DNA of 64,000 bases from Ruficoccus sp. ZRK36 (GCF_019603315.1 NZ_CP080649.1:1069501-1133500), one strand, 5' to 3'. Shown: positions 8,214-17,017, counted from the first letter of the stretch. The notes: generated from the letters alone by a model not told the origin. Numbers and translations are program-made.

Positions 8214-9593
8214 ATGAACCGCGTCCACATAAAGACCTACGGCTGCCAGATGAACGAGCGTGACTCGGAGGCGGTGGCTGCCATGTTGCGCACCCGCGGC
8301 TACAGCATCGTGGACGATGAGGCCGAGGCCGACGTCGTGCTGCTCAACACCTGCTCCGTGCGCGATCAGGCAGAGCAAAAGGCTATCGGCAAGGCCAGCC
8401 ACCTCAACCGCCGTAAAAAGCGCAACCCGAACTTTCTCGTCGGCGTCATGGGCTGCATGGCGCAAAACCGTGGCTCGGATCTGCTCGACCGCCTGCCGGA
8501 TCTCGACCTGCTGGTGGGCACCCAGAAGTTTCACGCCGTCCCGGACCACCTCGATAACCTGATCAGCAGTCTGCAGGGGCAGGGGCCGCGCCCCTCCACA
8601 CTCGTAGACCTGGAGGCCGAGGAGGGCTCGCAGAACACGATCCGCGATCATGCTCCCGGCGAGCGCCAGGTGTCGGCTTTTGTCAGCATCATGCAGGGTT
8701 GCAACATGAAGTGCAGCTACTGTATCGTCCCCAAGACCCGTGGCCCCGAGCGCGGGCGTCCGATAGACGACATCGTGGCCGAGATCGAGCAGCTGGCGGC
8801 CAACGGGACGAAAGAAGTGACCCTGCTGGGCCAGATCGTCAACCAGTACGGTATCCGCGAGTTCCCGTTTGTGGACGGCAAGAGCCCCTTTGTGCAGCTG
8901 CTGGAGCGCGTCAACGCCATCGAGGGCATCGAACGCATCCGCTTCACCAGCCCGCACCCTTCCGGCTTTAAGCAGGACCTGATTGACTGCTACGGACGGC
9001 TGGAAAAGCTCTGCGAGTACATCCACTTTCCACTGCAGAGTGGCTCGGATAAGCTGCTCAAGGCGATGCGTCGCCCCTACACGGTGGAGAAATTCCGGCG
9101 CATCCTCGACGCCATGCGCGCCCGCTGCCCGGACTTGTGGGTGTCTACAGACGTCATTGTCGGCTATCCCGGCGAGACGGAGGAGGACTTTGACATGACC
9201 TGCGAGGTCTTCGAGCAGATCGGCTTCGATATGGCTTTTATCTTCAAGTACAGCGTCCGCCCGGACACGACCGCCGAGGCCCTTGGCGATCCGATCCCGG
9301 CCGAGGTCAAGGATGCACGGAACAAGCTCCTCCTCGACAAGCTCCAGGCCCGCTCACTGGCCCGTAACCAGTCCTTGGTTGGGCAGACGCTGGAGGTGCT
9401 GGTCGAGGGGCCGGCCCGGCGCGGAGAGAATCGCTTCACCGGTCGCACCCGTGGCTACCGCAAGGTGGTTTTTGACGGTAACGAGCGCCTTGTCGGCCAG
9501 CTTGTGCCGGTGACGATCCGTGAGGCCACCGTCACAACGCTGGATGGGGAGCTCGTCCTGAGCGGGGTGGACGCCGATGTGGCTGCACTCTGA
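8214..9593 (+). CDS. miaB: tRNA-2-methylthio-N6-dimethylallyladenosine synthase MiaB
   Basis: 459 residues, standard length. The N-terminal UPF0004 domain carries the three auxiliary-cluster cysteines in YGCQMNERDSE, LNTCSVRDQAEQKA and GVMGCMAQ. The radical-SAM motif is GCNMKCSYCIVPKTRG (C-x3-C-x2-C, about residues 162-177), and a TRAM domain ends the protein. The enzyme adds the methylthio group to i6A37 of tRNAs reading UNN codons, using SAM and two 4Fe-4S clusters. ATG at 8214 is the natural start. A 7-bp hairpin follows the stop directly. Confidence 0.97.
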   Translation: MNRVHIKTYGCQMNERDSEAVAAMLRTRGYSIVDDEAEADVVLLNTCSVRDQAEQKAIGKASHLNRRKKRNPNFLVGVMGCMAQNRGSDLLDRLPDLDLLVGTQKFHAVPDHLDNLISSLQGQGPRPSTLVDLEAEEGSQNTIRDHAPGERQVSAFVSIMQGCNMKCSYCIVPKTRGPERGRPIDDIVAEIEQLAANGTKEVTLLGQIVNQYGIREFPFVDGKSPFVQLLERVNAIEGIERIRFTSPHPSGFKQDLIDCYGRLEKLCEYIHFPLQSGSDKLLKAMRRPYTVEKFRRILDAMRARCPDLWVSTDVIVGYPGETEEDFDMTCEVFEQIGFDMAFIFKYSVRPDTTAEALGDPIPAEVKDARNKLLLDKLQARSLARNQSLVGQTLEVLVEGPARRGENRFTGRTRGYRKVVFDGNERLVGQLVPVTIREATVTTLDGELVLSGVDADVAAL

Positions 9594-9615
9594 GGCGACT
9601 CTCTTGCTAGTCGCC
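9594..9615 (+). terminator. Hairpin directly after the miaB stop codon
   Basis: GGCGACT (9594-9600) pairs with AGTCGCC (9609-9615) across an 8-nt loop, starting at the first base after the TGA. No T-run follows, so if it terminates it is not a classical intrinsic terminator. The rest of the gap to 9779 holds no gene. Confidence 0.45.
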
Positions 9616-9779
9616 AGAGGGCTGTCATCTCTATGAGGAGGTGCACACCGATATTTAGAGGATTATTTCTCTGGGAGGGGTGTGTTTACGATATTTTTAC
9701 AAATTAAGCGGCCTGATGCTTGCTTTGCGGGGACTGTTCATCAACATGGCGCGAGGTGAGTAGAAAATGGACGAACTAC

Positions 9780-10775
9780 ATGGAATTTATCCGGCGTTGC
9801 GGAGGGGCTGTGACCTTCGAGCGTTTCATGCGTGAGGCGCTTTATCACCCGGATAGCGGCTACTACTCTCAGCACATTACGAATGTCGGGCGTGAGGGCG
9901 ATTTTTCCACAACCACGACGTTAAACTCCATCCTTGGGGACGCCGTGGCGGCCTGGCTGGTTGATCAACGGCACCGGCTCTTTGGGGATACGCCCTGCGC
10001 AGTGATTGAGCTTGGCCCCGGTAATGGCGCTCTACTGCGGCAGGTTCACCAGGCACTGGAGAAGGAAAAGCGTATCGAGGGCTTTAGTTTCTGTGCGGTG
10101 GAGACCTCTCCGGTGTTCCGGGCTGGACTGCGTCGCAGTTTCCAGGGGGCAGTTGAGGTCTGCGACACACTGGCTCAGGCGCTGGAGCTCTGCGATGGGC
10201 GTGCGCTCATCTACTCGAATGAGTTTGTGGATGCCTTTCCGGCTGTGCAGCTGGCGTGGCGCAAGGACGACTGGAGGGAAATTTACGTCGGGGTAGACGA
10301 TGGGGAGCCCCATGAGTGGAGCAAGCCGCTGCTGCGCGGGATCGACGCCGACGCTCCTACCCGTGTGCGCGAGGACCTGCGCATCTTTGTGCATCCGTCC
10401 TACCATGCCTGGCTGCGGCGCAGCCTGTCCCGGCTCAAGCTCGGGGCGGTACTGACGATCGACTATGGCAAAGCCTATCCCTCGACCGAGTGCCGCGCCT
10501 ACCGGCGTCACGAGCGTCTGGAGGGGATGGATATATTCGCGCATATGGGCGAGCAGGATGTGACCTGCGATGTCAACTTTACGGACCTGCGGCGTTGGGG
10601 CGAGCAACTGGGCCTTCGCACGCGCGGCATGGGCTCGCAAGCGGAGTTTTTGGAGAAGTGGGTGCCCGATTTGGCTGAGCGCGTGCAGGCCAGCCCGGCT
10701 GCGGCTTTTGTCGCGGACCCCTTCGGGGCTGGCGGGGCTTTTTACGTACTTGAGCAGGTACGCCCCCATGTTTGA
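9780..10775 (+). CDS. MidA/NDUFAF7-type SAM-dependent methyltransferase (COG1565)
   Basis: 331 residues from the ATG at 9780; in-frame GTG (9756) and TTG (9720) starts are possible, but the family N-terminus begins near VTFERFMREALYHPDSGYYS. SAM motif I is VIELGPGNGALLRQV (about residues 75-89), with the acidic residue of motif II in CAVETSPVFR and the family motif YSNEFVDAFPAVQ. Homologues dimethylate an arginine of respiratory complex I subunit NDUFS2 in mitochondria; bacterial targets are mostly unknown. It overlaps the longest frame of the next methyltransferase by 4 bp, but the real start of that gene is 65 bp downstream. Confidence 0.85.
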   Translation: MEFIRRCGGAVTFERFMREALYHPDSGYYSQHITNVGREGDFSTTTTLNSILGDAVAAWLVDQRHRLFGDTPCAVIELGPGNGALLRQVHQALEKEKRIEGFSFCAVETSPVFRAGLRRSFQGAVEVCDTLAQALELCDGRALIYSNEFVDAFPAVQLAWRKDDWREIYVGVDDGEPHEWSKPLLRGIDADAPTRVREDLRIFVHPSYHAWLRRSLSRLKLGAVLTIDYGKAYPSTECRAYRRHERLEGMDIFAHMGEQDVTCDVNFTDLRRWGEQLGLRTRGMGSQAEFLEKWVPDLAERVQASPAAAFVADPFGAGGAFYVLEQVRPHV

Positions 10776-10840
10776 GGCGGCAGGCTTGCATCGGCGGTAA
10801 ATGCGAGGCAGAATCCTACGGACTTGAACGCCGTTTAACC

Positions 10841-11419
10841 ATGTGGGACGAAGCTTACGACACCGACGAATACGTGTTCGGCACTGCGCCGAACGACTTC
10901 CTGGCTCAGCAATACAAGCAATTGCCGAAGGGGGACATCCTCTTCCTGGCCGGGCAGGGCTATCACGTGACGGCGGTGGATAACTCCACGGTCGGCCTGA
11001 AAAAAGCCGCTGCCCTCGCCAAGTCAAAAGGCGTCGAAGTAAACTACATCCACGCCGACCTCGCCGAGTATGACCTCGGCCGTACATGCTGGGACGGCAT
11101 CGTGGTGATCTTTTGTCACCTGCCGCCGGAGCTGCGGGCAAAGGTTTACCGGGGCATCGTGAATGCCCTCAAGCCCGGTGGCCTGCTCCTGCTGGAGTGC
11201 TACGGGCCGGGGCAGATGGCCTTTGGTACCGGGGGGCCGCGTGAGGAGTCGCTGCTCCTCAGCGCGGACATCGTTCGCCGCGAGCTGGTGGGGCTGGACT
11301 TTGAGCTTTTGGAGGAGAAACACCGTCCGGTCGTTGAGGGCAAGCGCCACAGTGGCCAGGCCTCCGTCGTCCAGGTCCTCGCCCGTCGGGCTACACCCGC
11401 TGGCAATGACGGGGCCTAG
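10841..11419 (+). CDS. TehB-like class I methyltransferase lacking SAM motif I
   Basis: 192 residues from ATG 10841 (MWDEAYDTDEYVFGTAPNDF, the usual N-terminus of this family). Relatives continue ...G-x-x-L-x-LGEGEGRNAVxLA-x-x-G-x-x-VTAVD. Here the sequence reads LPKGDILFLAGQGYHVTAVD, so about 11 residues containing the glycine-rich SAM-binding loop are absent in frame. Everything after it is intact: motif II (VDNS), DGIVVIFCHLPP, LKPGGLLLLECY and GTGGPREE. The protein is therefore probably unable to bind SAM normally although the frame is open. The last codons (RATPAGNDGA) lie in a copy of a dispersed palindromic repeat, another sign of decay. A wrong assembly is the alternative. Confidence 0.7.
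   Translation: MWDEAYDTDEYVFGTAPNDFLAQQYKQLPKGDILFLAGQGYHVTAVDNSTVGLKKAAALAKSKGVEVNYIHADLAEYDLGRTCWDGIVVIFCHLPPELRAKVYRGIVNALKPGGLLLLECYGPGQMAFGTGGPREESLLLSADIVRRELVGLDFELLEEKHRPVVEGKRHSGQASVVQVLARRATPAGNDGA
11394..11415 (+). repeat. Dispersed repeat fragment at the 3' end of the TehB-like gene
   Basis: CACCCGCTGGCAATGA followed by CGGGGC matches 51832-51853 downstream of dnaJ with one difference. It lies inside the last codons of the methyltransferase frame, so the repeat supplies the terminal amino acids and places the stop within GCCTAGGC. Confidence 0.65.
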
Positions 11420-11671
11420 GCTGGGTCCTGCTCTGGGGAAGAATCAGTTTGACGCTCCGGCGAGGCGGGTGTTCTTTTTTTTGCATCGATATGAATCACG
11501 CACGCACGCGCACCCTCGTTATTGTAGGAAGCTGGATTCGCCTTTGGGCGGATGGAGCTCTCCGGTGACGCCGTGTGCGCATCTGCCGGAGCGGCCTGAC
11601 GGATCAGGGCTTTCGCAGATGAACGTGAGACACCAGACCGCCGGGTCGCTTTTTCTAAAGCGAAGTCAGCC

Positions 11672-12565
11672 ATGAAACGACCCGAATCCCAAACATCTCC
11701 CATCGACGGACACCGTCGGGGTGTGCTCTTGATGGTCCTGTCCATCTTCCTCTTTGCGGCCAGCAGCCTTATCTTTAAGGCTGCCGGTGATATGCCGGGT
11801 GTGACGGGGTGGGTCATTTCTCTGGCGCGTGGCGCAGTTGGGCTGGGGATCGTGGTCGTGTTTTTCTGGCCGCGCGGGCAGTTTCAGCCCACCCACCTCT
11901 TTACGAATAAACTGCTCGTGCTTCGCGGCATTCTCGGTGGCGGAAACCTGACCCTCCTCTACATGACAATGCTCGAACTGGGGGCTGGGCGCGCGATCGT
12001 GCTCAACTGCATGTACCCGATTTTCGGGAGTATCCTGGCCGCGATTTTCCTGAAGGAGAAGCTGCGGGTGGTGCAGTTCTTCTGGATGGGGCTGGCGTTT
12101 TTCGGGCTCACTCTGATCACGGGCATCTGGGAGCAGGGGCTGGACATCAACGGCTACTATGCTCTCGGTGTGCTGGGGGCGTTCGTCGCTGGCTGTGTGA
12201 TCGTGGTCATCCGGCACCTCTCGCGCACGGAGCACACCGCCACGATTTTCTCTGCCCAGTGCTTTTACGCCGTGCTGGTCGCTATCGGGCCGGTCGCTGC
12301 GCACCCGCAGATCCCACCGCCCGCTGCGTTGGCCGTGCTGGTGCTGGGGGGAATCCTGGTCAGTGGAGGTCAGCTCTCCATGACGCGCGCGTACCTGTAT
12401 CTGCCGGTGGCGCAGGGATCGAGCATGCAGCTCTCTCTGCCGGTCGTAACGGCGCTCGGAGCGGTTGTTTTCCTCGGGGAGCAGTTCAGCCTGATCGAGG
12501 CGTTCGGTGCTGCCCTGATCATCGTCGGCTGCCTCCAGATGGTTCGCCTTAAACACCGGGGATGA
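11672..12565 (+). CDS. EamA/DMT family inner-membrane transporter
   Basis: 297 residues with about ten hydrophobic helices arranged as two EamA repeats (roughly 17-145 and 160-290). The first helix is GVLLMVLSIFLFAASSLIFK, and each repeat ends with the typical short-helix pattern (LGAGRAIVLNCMYPIF; VAQGSSMQLSLPVVTALGAV). The family exports or imports amino acids, nucleotides and other metabolites; the substrate is not predictable. ATG 11672 overlaps the stop of an 18-codon open frame starting at 11619, which may be chance. It is followed by queG after a short gap, but the two functions are not clearly linked. The upstream 252-bp gap has no recognisable riboswitch. Confidence 0.9.
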   Translation: MKRPESQTSPIDGHRRGVLLMVLSIFLFAASSLIFKAAGDMPGVTGWVISLARGAVGLGIVVVFFWPRGQFQPTHLFTNKLLVLRGILGGGNLTLLYMTMLELGAGRAIVLNCMYPIFGSILAAIFLKEKLRVVQFFWMGLAFFGLTLITGIWEQGLDINGYYALGVLGAFVAGCVIVVIRHLSRTEHTATIFSAQCFYAVLVAIGPVAAHPQIPPPAALAVLVLGGILVSGGQLSMTRAYLYLPVAQGSSMQLSLPVVTALGAVVFLGEQFSLIEAFGAALIIVGCLQMVRLKHRG

Positions 12566-12628
12566 TCCGTCCCGACCCACGCGGTGAATCTCCCGCCCTG
12601 CAAGCGAAAGCTGGCATTTGGTGCACTG

Positions 12629-13696
12629 ATGCCCGATATTAGCCGCATGCAGGAAACGGCCAAAGAGGGGCTGCAACGCCGTGCCAAGGCACTGGGGCTG
12701 GACGCATTGGGCGTCGCCCCGGTCGATCTGTCTTTGCGCCATGACTACTACCTGCGCTGGATCGCCGAGGGCCGCCATGGCGATATGGGCTGGATGGCGC
12801 GCGACAATATCCGCCGCATGAATCCCGAGCGCGTGCTCCCGGAGGCCCGCAGCATTATCTGCGCGGGCATTAACTACTGGCAGCCGGAGCCGTCTCGCCG
12901 TGGCCGCATCGCCAAGTACGCCCTCGGCGGCGACTACCACAAGGTCGTGCTCAAGAAACTGAAGCAGTTGTGCAGGTATCTGCGCGAGGAGCATGGCGGG
13001 GCGCAGCGCCCCTACGTCGATACCGGTCCGGTGCTGGAGAAGCCTGTCAGCATGCATGCGGGTCTCGGCTGGCAGGGGAAAAGCACCATCCTGCTCAACC
13101 CGGAGCACGGTACCTGGCTATTTCTGGGGATCATCTTTACCACGGTCGAGCTTGAGCCCGATGCGGCCGCGACTGAACGCTGCGGATCGTGCACGCGCTG
13201 TATCGATGCGTGCCCGACGCGCGCCATTAATGCCCCCTTCCAGCTCGATGCGCGCCGCTGTATTTCCTATCTCACCATCGAGCACAAGGGCTCCATCCCC
13301 GAGGAGTTCCGGACCGCTATCGGCGACCGCCTCTACGGCTGCGACGAGTGTCTCGATGTCTGCCCCTGGAACAAGTGGGCGCGCCTCACCCGCGAGGTGA
13401 AGTTCACGCCCCGGCCCTTTCCAGATCTGCGGGAGATGCTCCGGTGGGATCAGCACGACCTCGATACCGTGCTGGCGGGGACCGCCATGCGGCGCATCGG
13501 GCTCGTCCGCTGGAAGCGAAATGTCTGCGTCGTGCTGGGAAACATCGGCGAAGCTGCCGACCTGCCCGCGCTTACTCAAGCAGCGGCCGATCCCGATCCG
13601 ATTATCGCCGAGCACGCGCAGTGGGCGCTCAAGCGTGTGCGGGAGCGCCTCGATGTTTCTTCAGAGGCATCTATTCCGGATTCTCGTCGGGCATAG
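12629..13696 (+). CDS. queG: Epoxyqueuosine reductase QueG
   Basis: 355 residues from ATG 12629; GTG 12584 and ATG 12647 are alternatives and no strong ribosome-binding site decides. The N-terminal cobalamin-binding part includes LGLDALGVAP and GDMGWMARDN. The two 4Fe-4S motifs are CGSCTRCIDACPTRAI (about residues 187-202) and YGCDECLDVCPWNKWA (about 237-252), followed by a short HEAT-like C-terminus (GLVRWKRNVCVVLGNIG). The enzyme reduces epoxyqueuosine to queuosine in tRNA, the last step of the pathway, in the cytosol. miaB, another tRNA modification gene, is 3 kb upstream. Confidence 0.95.
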   Translation: MPDISRMQETAKEGLQRRAKALGLDALGVAPVDLSLRHDYYLRWIAEGRHGDMGWMARDNIRRMNPERVLPEARSIICAGINYWQPEPSRRGRIAKYALGGDYHKVVLKKLKQLCRYLREEHGGAQRPYVDTGPVLEKPVSMHAGLGWQGKSTILLNPEHGTWLFLGIIFTTVELEPDAAATERCGSCTRCIDACPTRAINAPFQLDARRCISYLTIEHKGSIPEEFRTAIGDRLYGCDECLDVCPWNKWARLTREVKFTPRPFPDLREMLRWDQHDLDTVLAGTAMRRIGLVRWKRNVCVVLGNIGEAADLPALTQAAADPDPIIAEHAQWALKRVRERLDVSSEASIPDSRRA

Positions 13697-13747
13697 TTGG
13701 TTGTATTGCGTTGCGTTGGGGCGGATGCTGAGATACCTTTTATCACG

Positions 13748-15607
13748 ATGAAGCCCCTTGATCTGCGTGAGTGGCCGAAGCTTGTCCGGCCTGGAAGCCG
13801 TGTTTTTATCGGCTCGACGGCAGCCTGTCCTCACGCCCTGGTAGAGTCGATGCTCGCCTGCCGGGAGCGGCTCAGAGATGTCGAGCTGGTGCACATTTTC
13901 GTGCTGGGTGGCTCACCCTGGGCGGATGAAAAGTATCGCGACACCTTTAAGGTGAATTGCTTTTTTCTCAGTACCGGCACGCGCGAGTCGGTAAACGCCG
14001 GCTGGAGCGATTACACGCCGAGCTTTTTGAGCGACGTGCCCGCGCTTTTCAAGGAAGCGATCCTGCCGCTGGATGTCGCCTTGATCCAGGTCTCGCCGCC
14101 GGATGAGATGGGCTTCTGTTCGCTGGGTGTGAGTGTGGATGTGGTGGCAGCCGCAGTGCAGAGCGCCCGGTGTGTCATCGCGCAGGTCAACCCGCGCATG
14201 CCGCGCACGCTCGGGGAGAGCTTTCTGCATGTCGACGAGATTGACTACTGTCTGGAGGCCGAGGCCGAGCTGCCCGAGTGGCATCCCTCGCCCGGCGCGG
14301 GGGAGGCAAGCATCATCGCCGACTATGTGGCGCAGCTGATTGAGGACGGTAGCACACTTCAGCTCGGCGTGGGCAATATCCCTGACCAGGTCTGCCGCGC
14401 CCTGAGCGGACACAAGCACCTCGGCGTGCATACCGAGATGTTCAGCGACGGGGTCATGCGCCTGATGCAGTCGGGGGTGATCGACAACAGCCGCAAGACC
14501 TACAACCGCGGACGGACGGTGTCGTCGTTCTGTATCGGTAGCCGCGAGCTGTACGACTTTGTTGATGGTAACCCGCATATCCATTTCCTGCCAACAGAGC
14601 TGACGAACAACATTACGAACATCGCCCGGAATACCCGCATGGTGGCAATCAATAGCGCCGTGGAGGTGGACTTAACCGGCCAGGTGGCGGCTGACTCGAT
14701 CCGTGGCCGCTTCTACAGTGGCATCGGCGGGATGGTAGACTTTATGCGTGGAGCTGCTCTGAGCGAGGGTGGGCTGCCGATCATTGCTCTGCCCTCGACC
14801 GCAGAGGATGGTATGACCTCGCGTATTGTGCCCCTGCTTAGCCCCGGCGCAGGGGTGGTTGGCAGTCGCGCCGACGTGCATTTTGTCATCACCGAGTATG
14901 GCATTGCCACGCTGCGTGGCCGGAGTATCCGCGAACGGGCGCTGGAGCTGATCCAGATTGCGCATCCGAAGTTTCGGGATGATCTGCTGCGCTTTGCGCG
15001 TGAGCAGTGCTACGTGCCGCCCTACCAAAAGCTCGTTCCGCGCCCGACGCGCGAAATCGGCGGAGTAGAATTTGAGCGGCTCAAGCTTGCTGACGAAGAG
15101 TACGTGCTGCGCCCCCTGCACCCCTCTGATGAGCGCAGGCTGCAGGAGTTCTTTTATTCGCACACGCCCGAGACTGTCCAGAAGCGCTATGGTTATAACA
15201 TCACCAGCATGACACGCGAACGCGCGCACGAGCTGGTAAGTGTGGACCAGGAAAAGGACCTGGCTTTGGGCATCTTTGCCGTCAAGGGGCCGCGCCAGCG
15301 TATCCACGCGGTGGGCCGCTACTATCTGGACCCGGATGGCGAATCGGCAGAGATCGCCTTTGTCGTGCGCGAGACCAAGCGCAGACTCGGGATGGGCGGA
15401 GTGCTGCTGCGGCGCATGATCGAGATTGCCACTAAGCGGGGCCTGAATCGGCTATGGGCATTTGTGACAAGGGGTAACGATCCCATGATTCGTTTATTCT
15501 ATAAGCACGGCGGCCACGGGGAAAAGGTCAATGACCAGGAAGAGCTACGCATAACCTTTAAGCTGAATGCTGATAAGAGCCCGTCTTTGGGTGAGGATCT
15601 TGAATAA
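13748..15607 (+). CDS. Acetyl-CoA hydrolase/transferase fused to a GNAT acetyltransferase domain
   Basis: 619 residues from ATG 13748; longer frames would start on the queG stop. Residues about 1-430 form an acetyl-CoA hydrolase/CoA-transferase module: GVGNIPDQVCRAL, HTEMFSDGVM and VEVDLTGQVAADSI with the glycine-rich SGIGGMVDFMRGA. Residues about 450-600 form a GNAT domain (LRPLHPSDERRLQEFFYSHT; EIAFVVRETKRRLGMGGVLL, the acetyl-CoA pyrophosphate loop). This two-domain architecture is known in other bacteria. The first module moves CoA between acyl groups and the second would acetylate an amine or protein lysine. A role in acetate or acyl-CoA handling with built-in acetylation control is inference. 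Confidence 0.9.
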   Translation: MKPLDLREWPKLVRPGSRVFIGSTAACPHALVESMLACRERLRDVELVHIFVLGGSPWADEKYRDTFKVNCFFLSTGTRESVNAGWSDYTPSFLSDVPALFKEAILPLDVALIQVSPPDEMGFCSLGVSVDVVAAAVQSARCVIAQVNPRMPRTLGESFLHVDEIDYCLEAEAELPEWHPSPGAGEASIIADYVAQLIEDGSTLQLGVGNIPDQVCRALSGHKHLGVHTEMFSDGVMRLMQSGVIDNSRKTYNRGRTVSSFCIGSRELYDFVDGNPHIHFLPTELTNNITNIARNTRMVAINSAVEVDLTGQVAADSIRGRFYSGIGGMVDFMRGAALSEGGLPIIALPSTAEDGMTSRIVPLLSPGAGVVGSRADVHFVITEYGIATLRGRSIRERALELIQIAHPKFRDDLLRFAREQCYVPPYQKLVPRPTREIGGVEFERLKLADEEYVLRPLHPSDERRLQEFFYSHTPETVQKRYGYNITSMTRERAHELVSVDQEKDLALGIFAVKGPRQRIHAVGRYYLDPDGESAEIAFVVRETKRRLGMGGVLLRRMIEIATKRGLNRLWAFVTRGNDPMIRLFYKHGGHGEKVNDQEELRITFKLNADKSPSLGEDLE

Positions 15608-15614
15608 ACAATCG

Positions 15615-15643
15615 CATAAAGGGACTAGGGTGAGTCCCTTATG
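15615..15643 (+). terminator. Hairpin after the CoA-transferase/GNAT gene
   Basis: CATAAAGGGACT and AGTCCCTTATG pair over 11 bp with one bulged A and a 6-nt loop, 8 bp after the stop. No T-run follows. Possible terminator or mRNA 3'-end stabiliser. Confidence 0.45.
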
Positions 15644-15786
15644 GGTGTTGTAGTGCTCTTATGATTATAGGCATGAGTAGTCTATAGGATATTCAAGAAA
15701 ATGTAATGTATAGCCTCGTTAAGGCTTGCCATAGTTACCGTCTGACCTAGCTATTGCATGTTTAAACACTACAAACAAGCGAGACT

Positions 15787-16173
15787 ATGAGTATTGATAA
15801 CGAGCTGAAGCGCATAGAGAAGGCTGAGCAAAACCTGGCCAAACAAAAGAAAAAGCTGATTGATCAGCAGAAAAAAGATAAGGCTGCCCAGGCTAAATTA
15901 GAAGCCCTGGTTAAGCAGAGCGGGTTCGCAACCCCGAAGGAGCTTGTTGAGGCGCTGATCGAAAAGTACAACCTGCGCCTGCATCGCCGCCGTACGACGA
16001 CCGGCTCCACGCCGACGGGTCGCCGCAAGCGCACCAAGATCACTCCCGAGCTTCGTGACGAGGTGAAGACTAAGCTTAAGAGCGAGTCGATGAATAAAGT
16101 CTCGAAGGATATGCAGATCAGCTACGCGGTTATCGCTAAGATCGCCAAGGGCGCTTACGATAAGATCAAGTAG
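15787..16173 (+). CDS. Small basic coiled-coil protein with possible C-terminal DNA-binding motif
   Basis: 128 residues. Residues 1-45 are a highly charged coiled coil (ELKRIEKAEQNLAKQKKKLI...), followed by a short helical part (PKELVEALIEKYNL) and an Arg/Thr-rich basic linker (RLHRRRTTTGSTPTGRRKR). The C-terminal 45 residues have a helix-turn-helix-like pattern (MNKVSKDMQISYAVIAKIAK). An oligomerising coiled coil, basic linker and small DNA-binding end is the layout of H-NS-like nucleoid proteins, but I see no sequence match to H-NS, so this is only an analogy. It stands alone with a 179-bp leader and a strong terminator, which suggests a well-expressed monocistronic gene. Confidence 0.72.
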   Translation: MSIDNELKRIEKAEQNLAKQKKKLIDQQKKDKAAQAKLEALVKQSGFATPKELVEALIEKYNLRLHRRRTTTGSTPTGRRKRTKITPELRDEVKTKLKSESMNKVSKDMQISYAVIAKIAKGAYDKIK

Positions 16174-16199
16174 ACTGAGAGTCCATTTTTCTTACCCAG

Positions 16200-16226
16200 C
16201 GCAGGCCTTGAGGCCTGCGTTTTTTT
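16200..16226 (+). terminator. Strong intrinsic terminator
   Basis: CGCAGGCCT (16200-16208), loop TG, AGGCCTGCG (16211-16219), then seven T. It ends the small coiled-coil gene transcript. Confidence 0.92.
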
Positions 16227-16280
16227 GTGCCTGTTCACCGCGGGCTGCGTTTTGACAAGGCGTTACAGGTGGCATAAGCT

Positions 16281-16991
16281 ATGCTTAAGCAAATTGTCAT
16301 GCGGCTCGTATTGCCCAGATGCAGGCAGCGCCTCACCCATGAGGATGAGAGCTTCCTGAGTGATACGCTCGCGGTTTCCACCGGAGCGCGTGAGGCGCTT
16401 GTTATGCTGCTCAAGGATTCGCAGATGCGCGATGTCCTGCTGGATGAGAAAGCCGTGCTCCACGCTCTGCTCGAGTCGACACGCCCCCTGCCGGTATCGC
16501 CCGATCTTTATTTCTATGTGCTCGTGCGCCACAGCCTGCGAAGTGGCGGGATCGACGATCGCGACCTGGCCGACTATCTGGCCTCGCTCCTGATCGCCTA
16601 TCTGCCGGAGCGGGGATCAGGGCGGACGCATGTGCCCTACATCGGGGACCGGATGAGTGATATCTCCGCAGCGACCGGGCCGGACCGGTTCTTTATGGTG
16701 GTCGAGTTGGCGGACCAGTTGCTTTTTCTAACCGGTGTCTTTCCGGCGCATGTCGAGCACCGTCGGCAGCGGCGAGGGGCTCCGTCTTTAGACTTCTATG
16801 AGCATGTCGGTCTGGCGCAGTACCGCACCGCCAGCAGCCATGCGCTCGCGCGCGAATTTTGCCTGGAGCCGATTTTTAACGCGCTCGGTGAGGCATTTCA
16901 CGAGGTGCGGGTCGGCCTGAACCGCCTTGGTGAGACATTGGCCTTTACGGGGGATGATGGTCAGATGCCCTCCGGCCCGCTGCTGAATTAA
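16281..16991 (+). CDS. Hypothetical protein, mostly helical
   Basis: 236 residues; I do not recognise a family. There is no signal peptide and no membrane segment. The sequence is predicted to be largely alpha-helical, with Leu/Ala-rich stretches such as SDTLAVSTGAREALVMLLKD and the motif VPYIGDRMSDIS. The C-terminal DFYEHVGLAQYRTASSHALA contains regularly spaced aromatic and acidic residues. Codon use is like the neighbouring housekeeping genes, which supports it as real. It lies between two unrelated transcription units, close to a minus-strand terminator downstream. Confidence 0.75.
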   Translation: MLKQIVMRLVLPRCRQRLTHEDESFLSDTLAVSTGAREALVMLLKDSQMRDVLLDEKAVLHALLESTRPLPVSPDLYFYVLVRHSLRSGGIDDRDLADYLASLLIAYLPERGSGRTHVPYIGDRMSDISAATGPDRFFMVVELADQLLFLTGVFPAHVEHRRQRRGAPSLDFYEHVGLAQYRTASSHALAREFCLEPIFNALGEAFHEVRVGLNRLGETLAFTGDDGQMPSGPLLN

Positions 16992-17017
16992 TGATCCCGA
17001 AGCGGCCTGCGTGTTGG

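Noticed and set aside
9720-9779. Longer N-terminus for the MidA-like protein
   Set aside because: The extra residues do not resemble the family and lack a ribosome-binding site; ATG 9780 fits homologous starts.
11420-11671. Possible riboswitch (preQ1 or other) before the EamA/queG genes
   Set aside because: No match to preQ1 or other consensus structures could be found by eye; the T-run near 11474 has no convincing stem before it.
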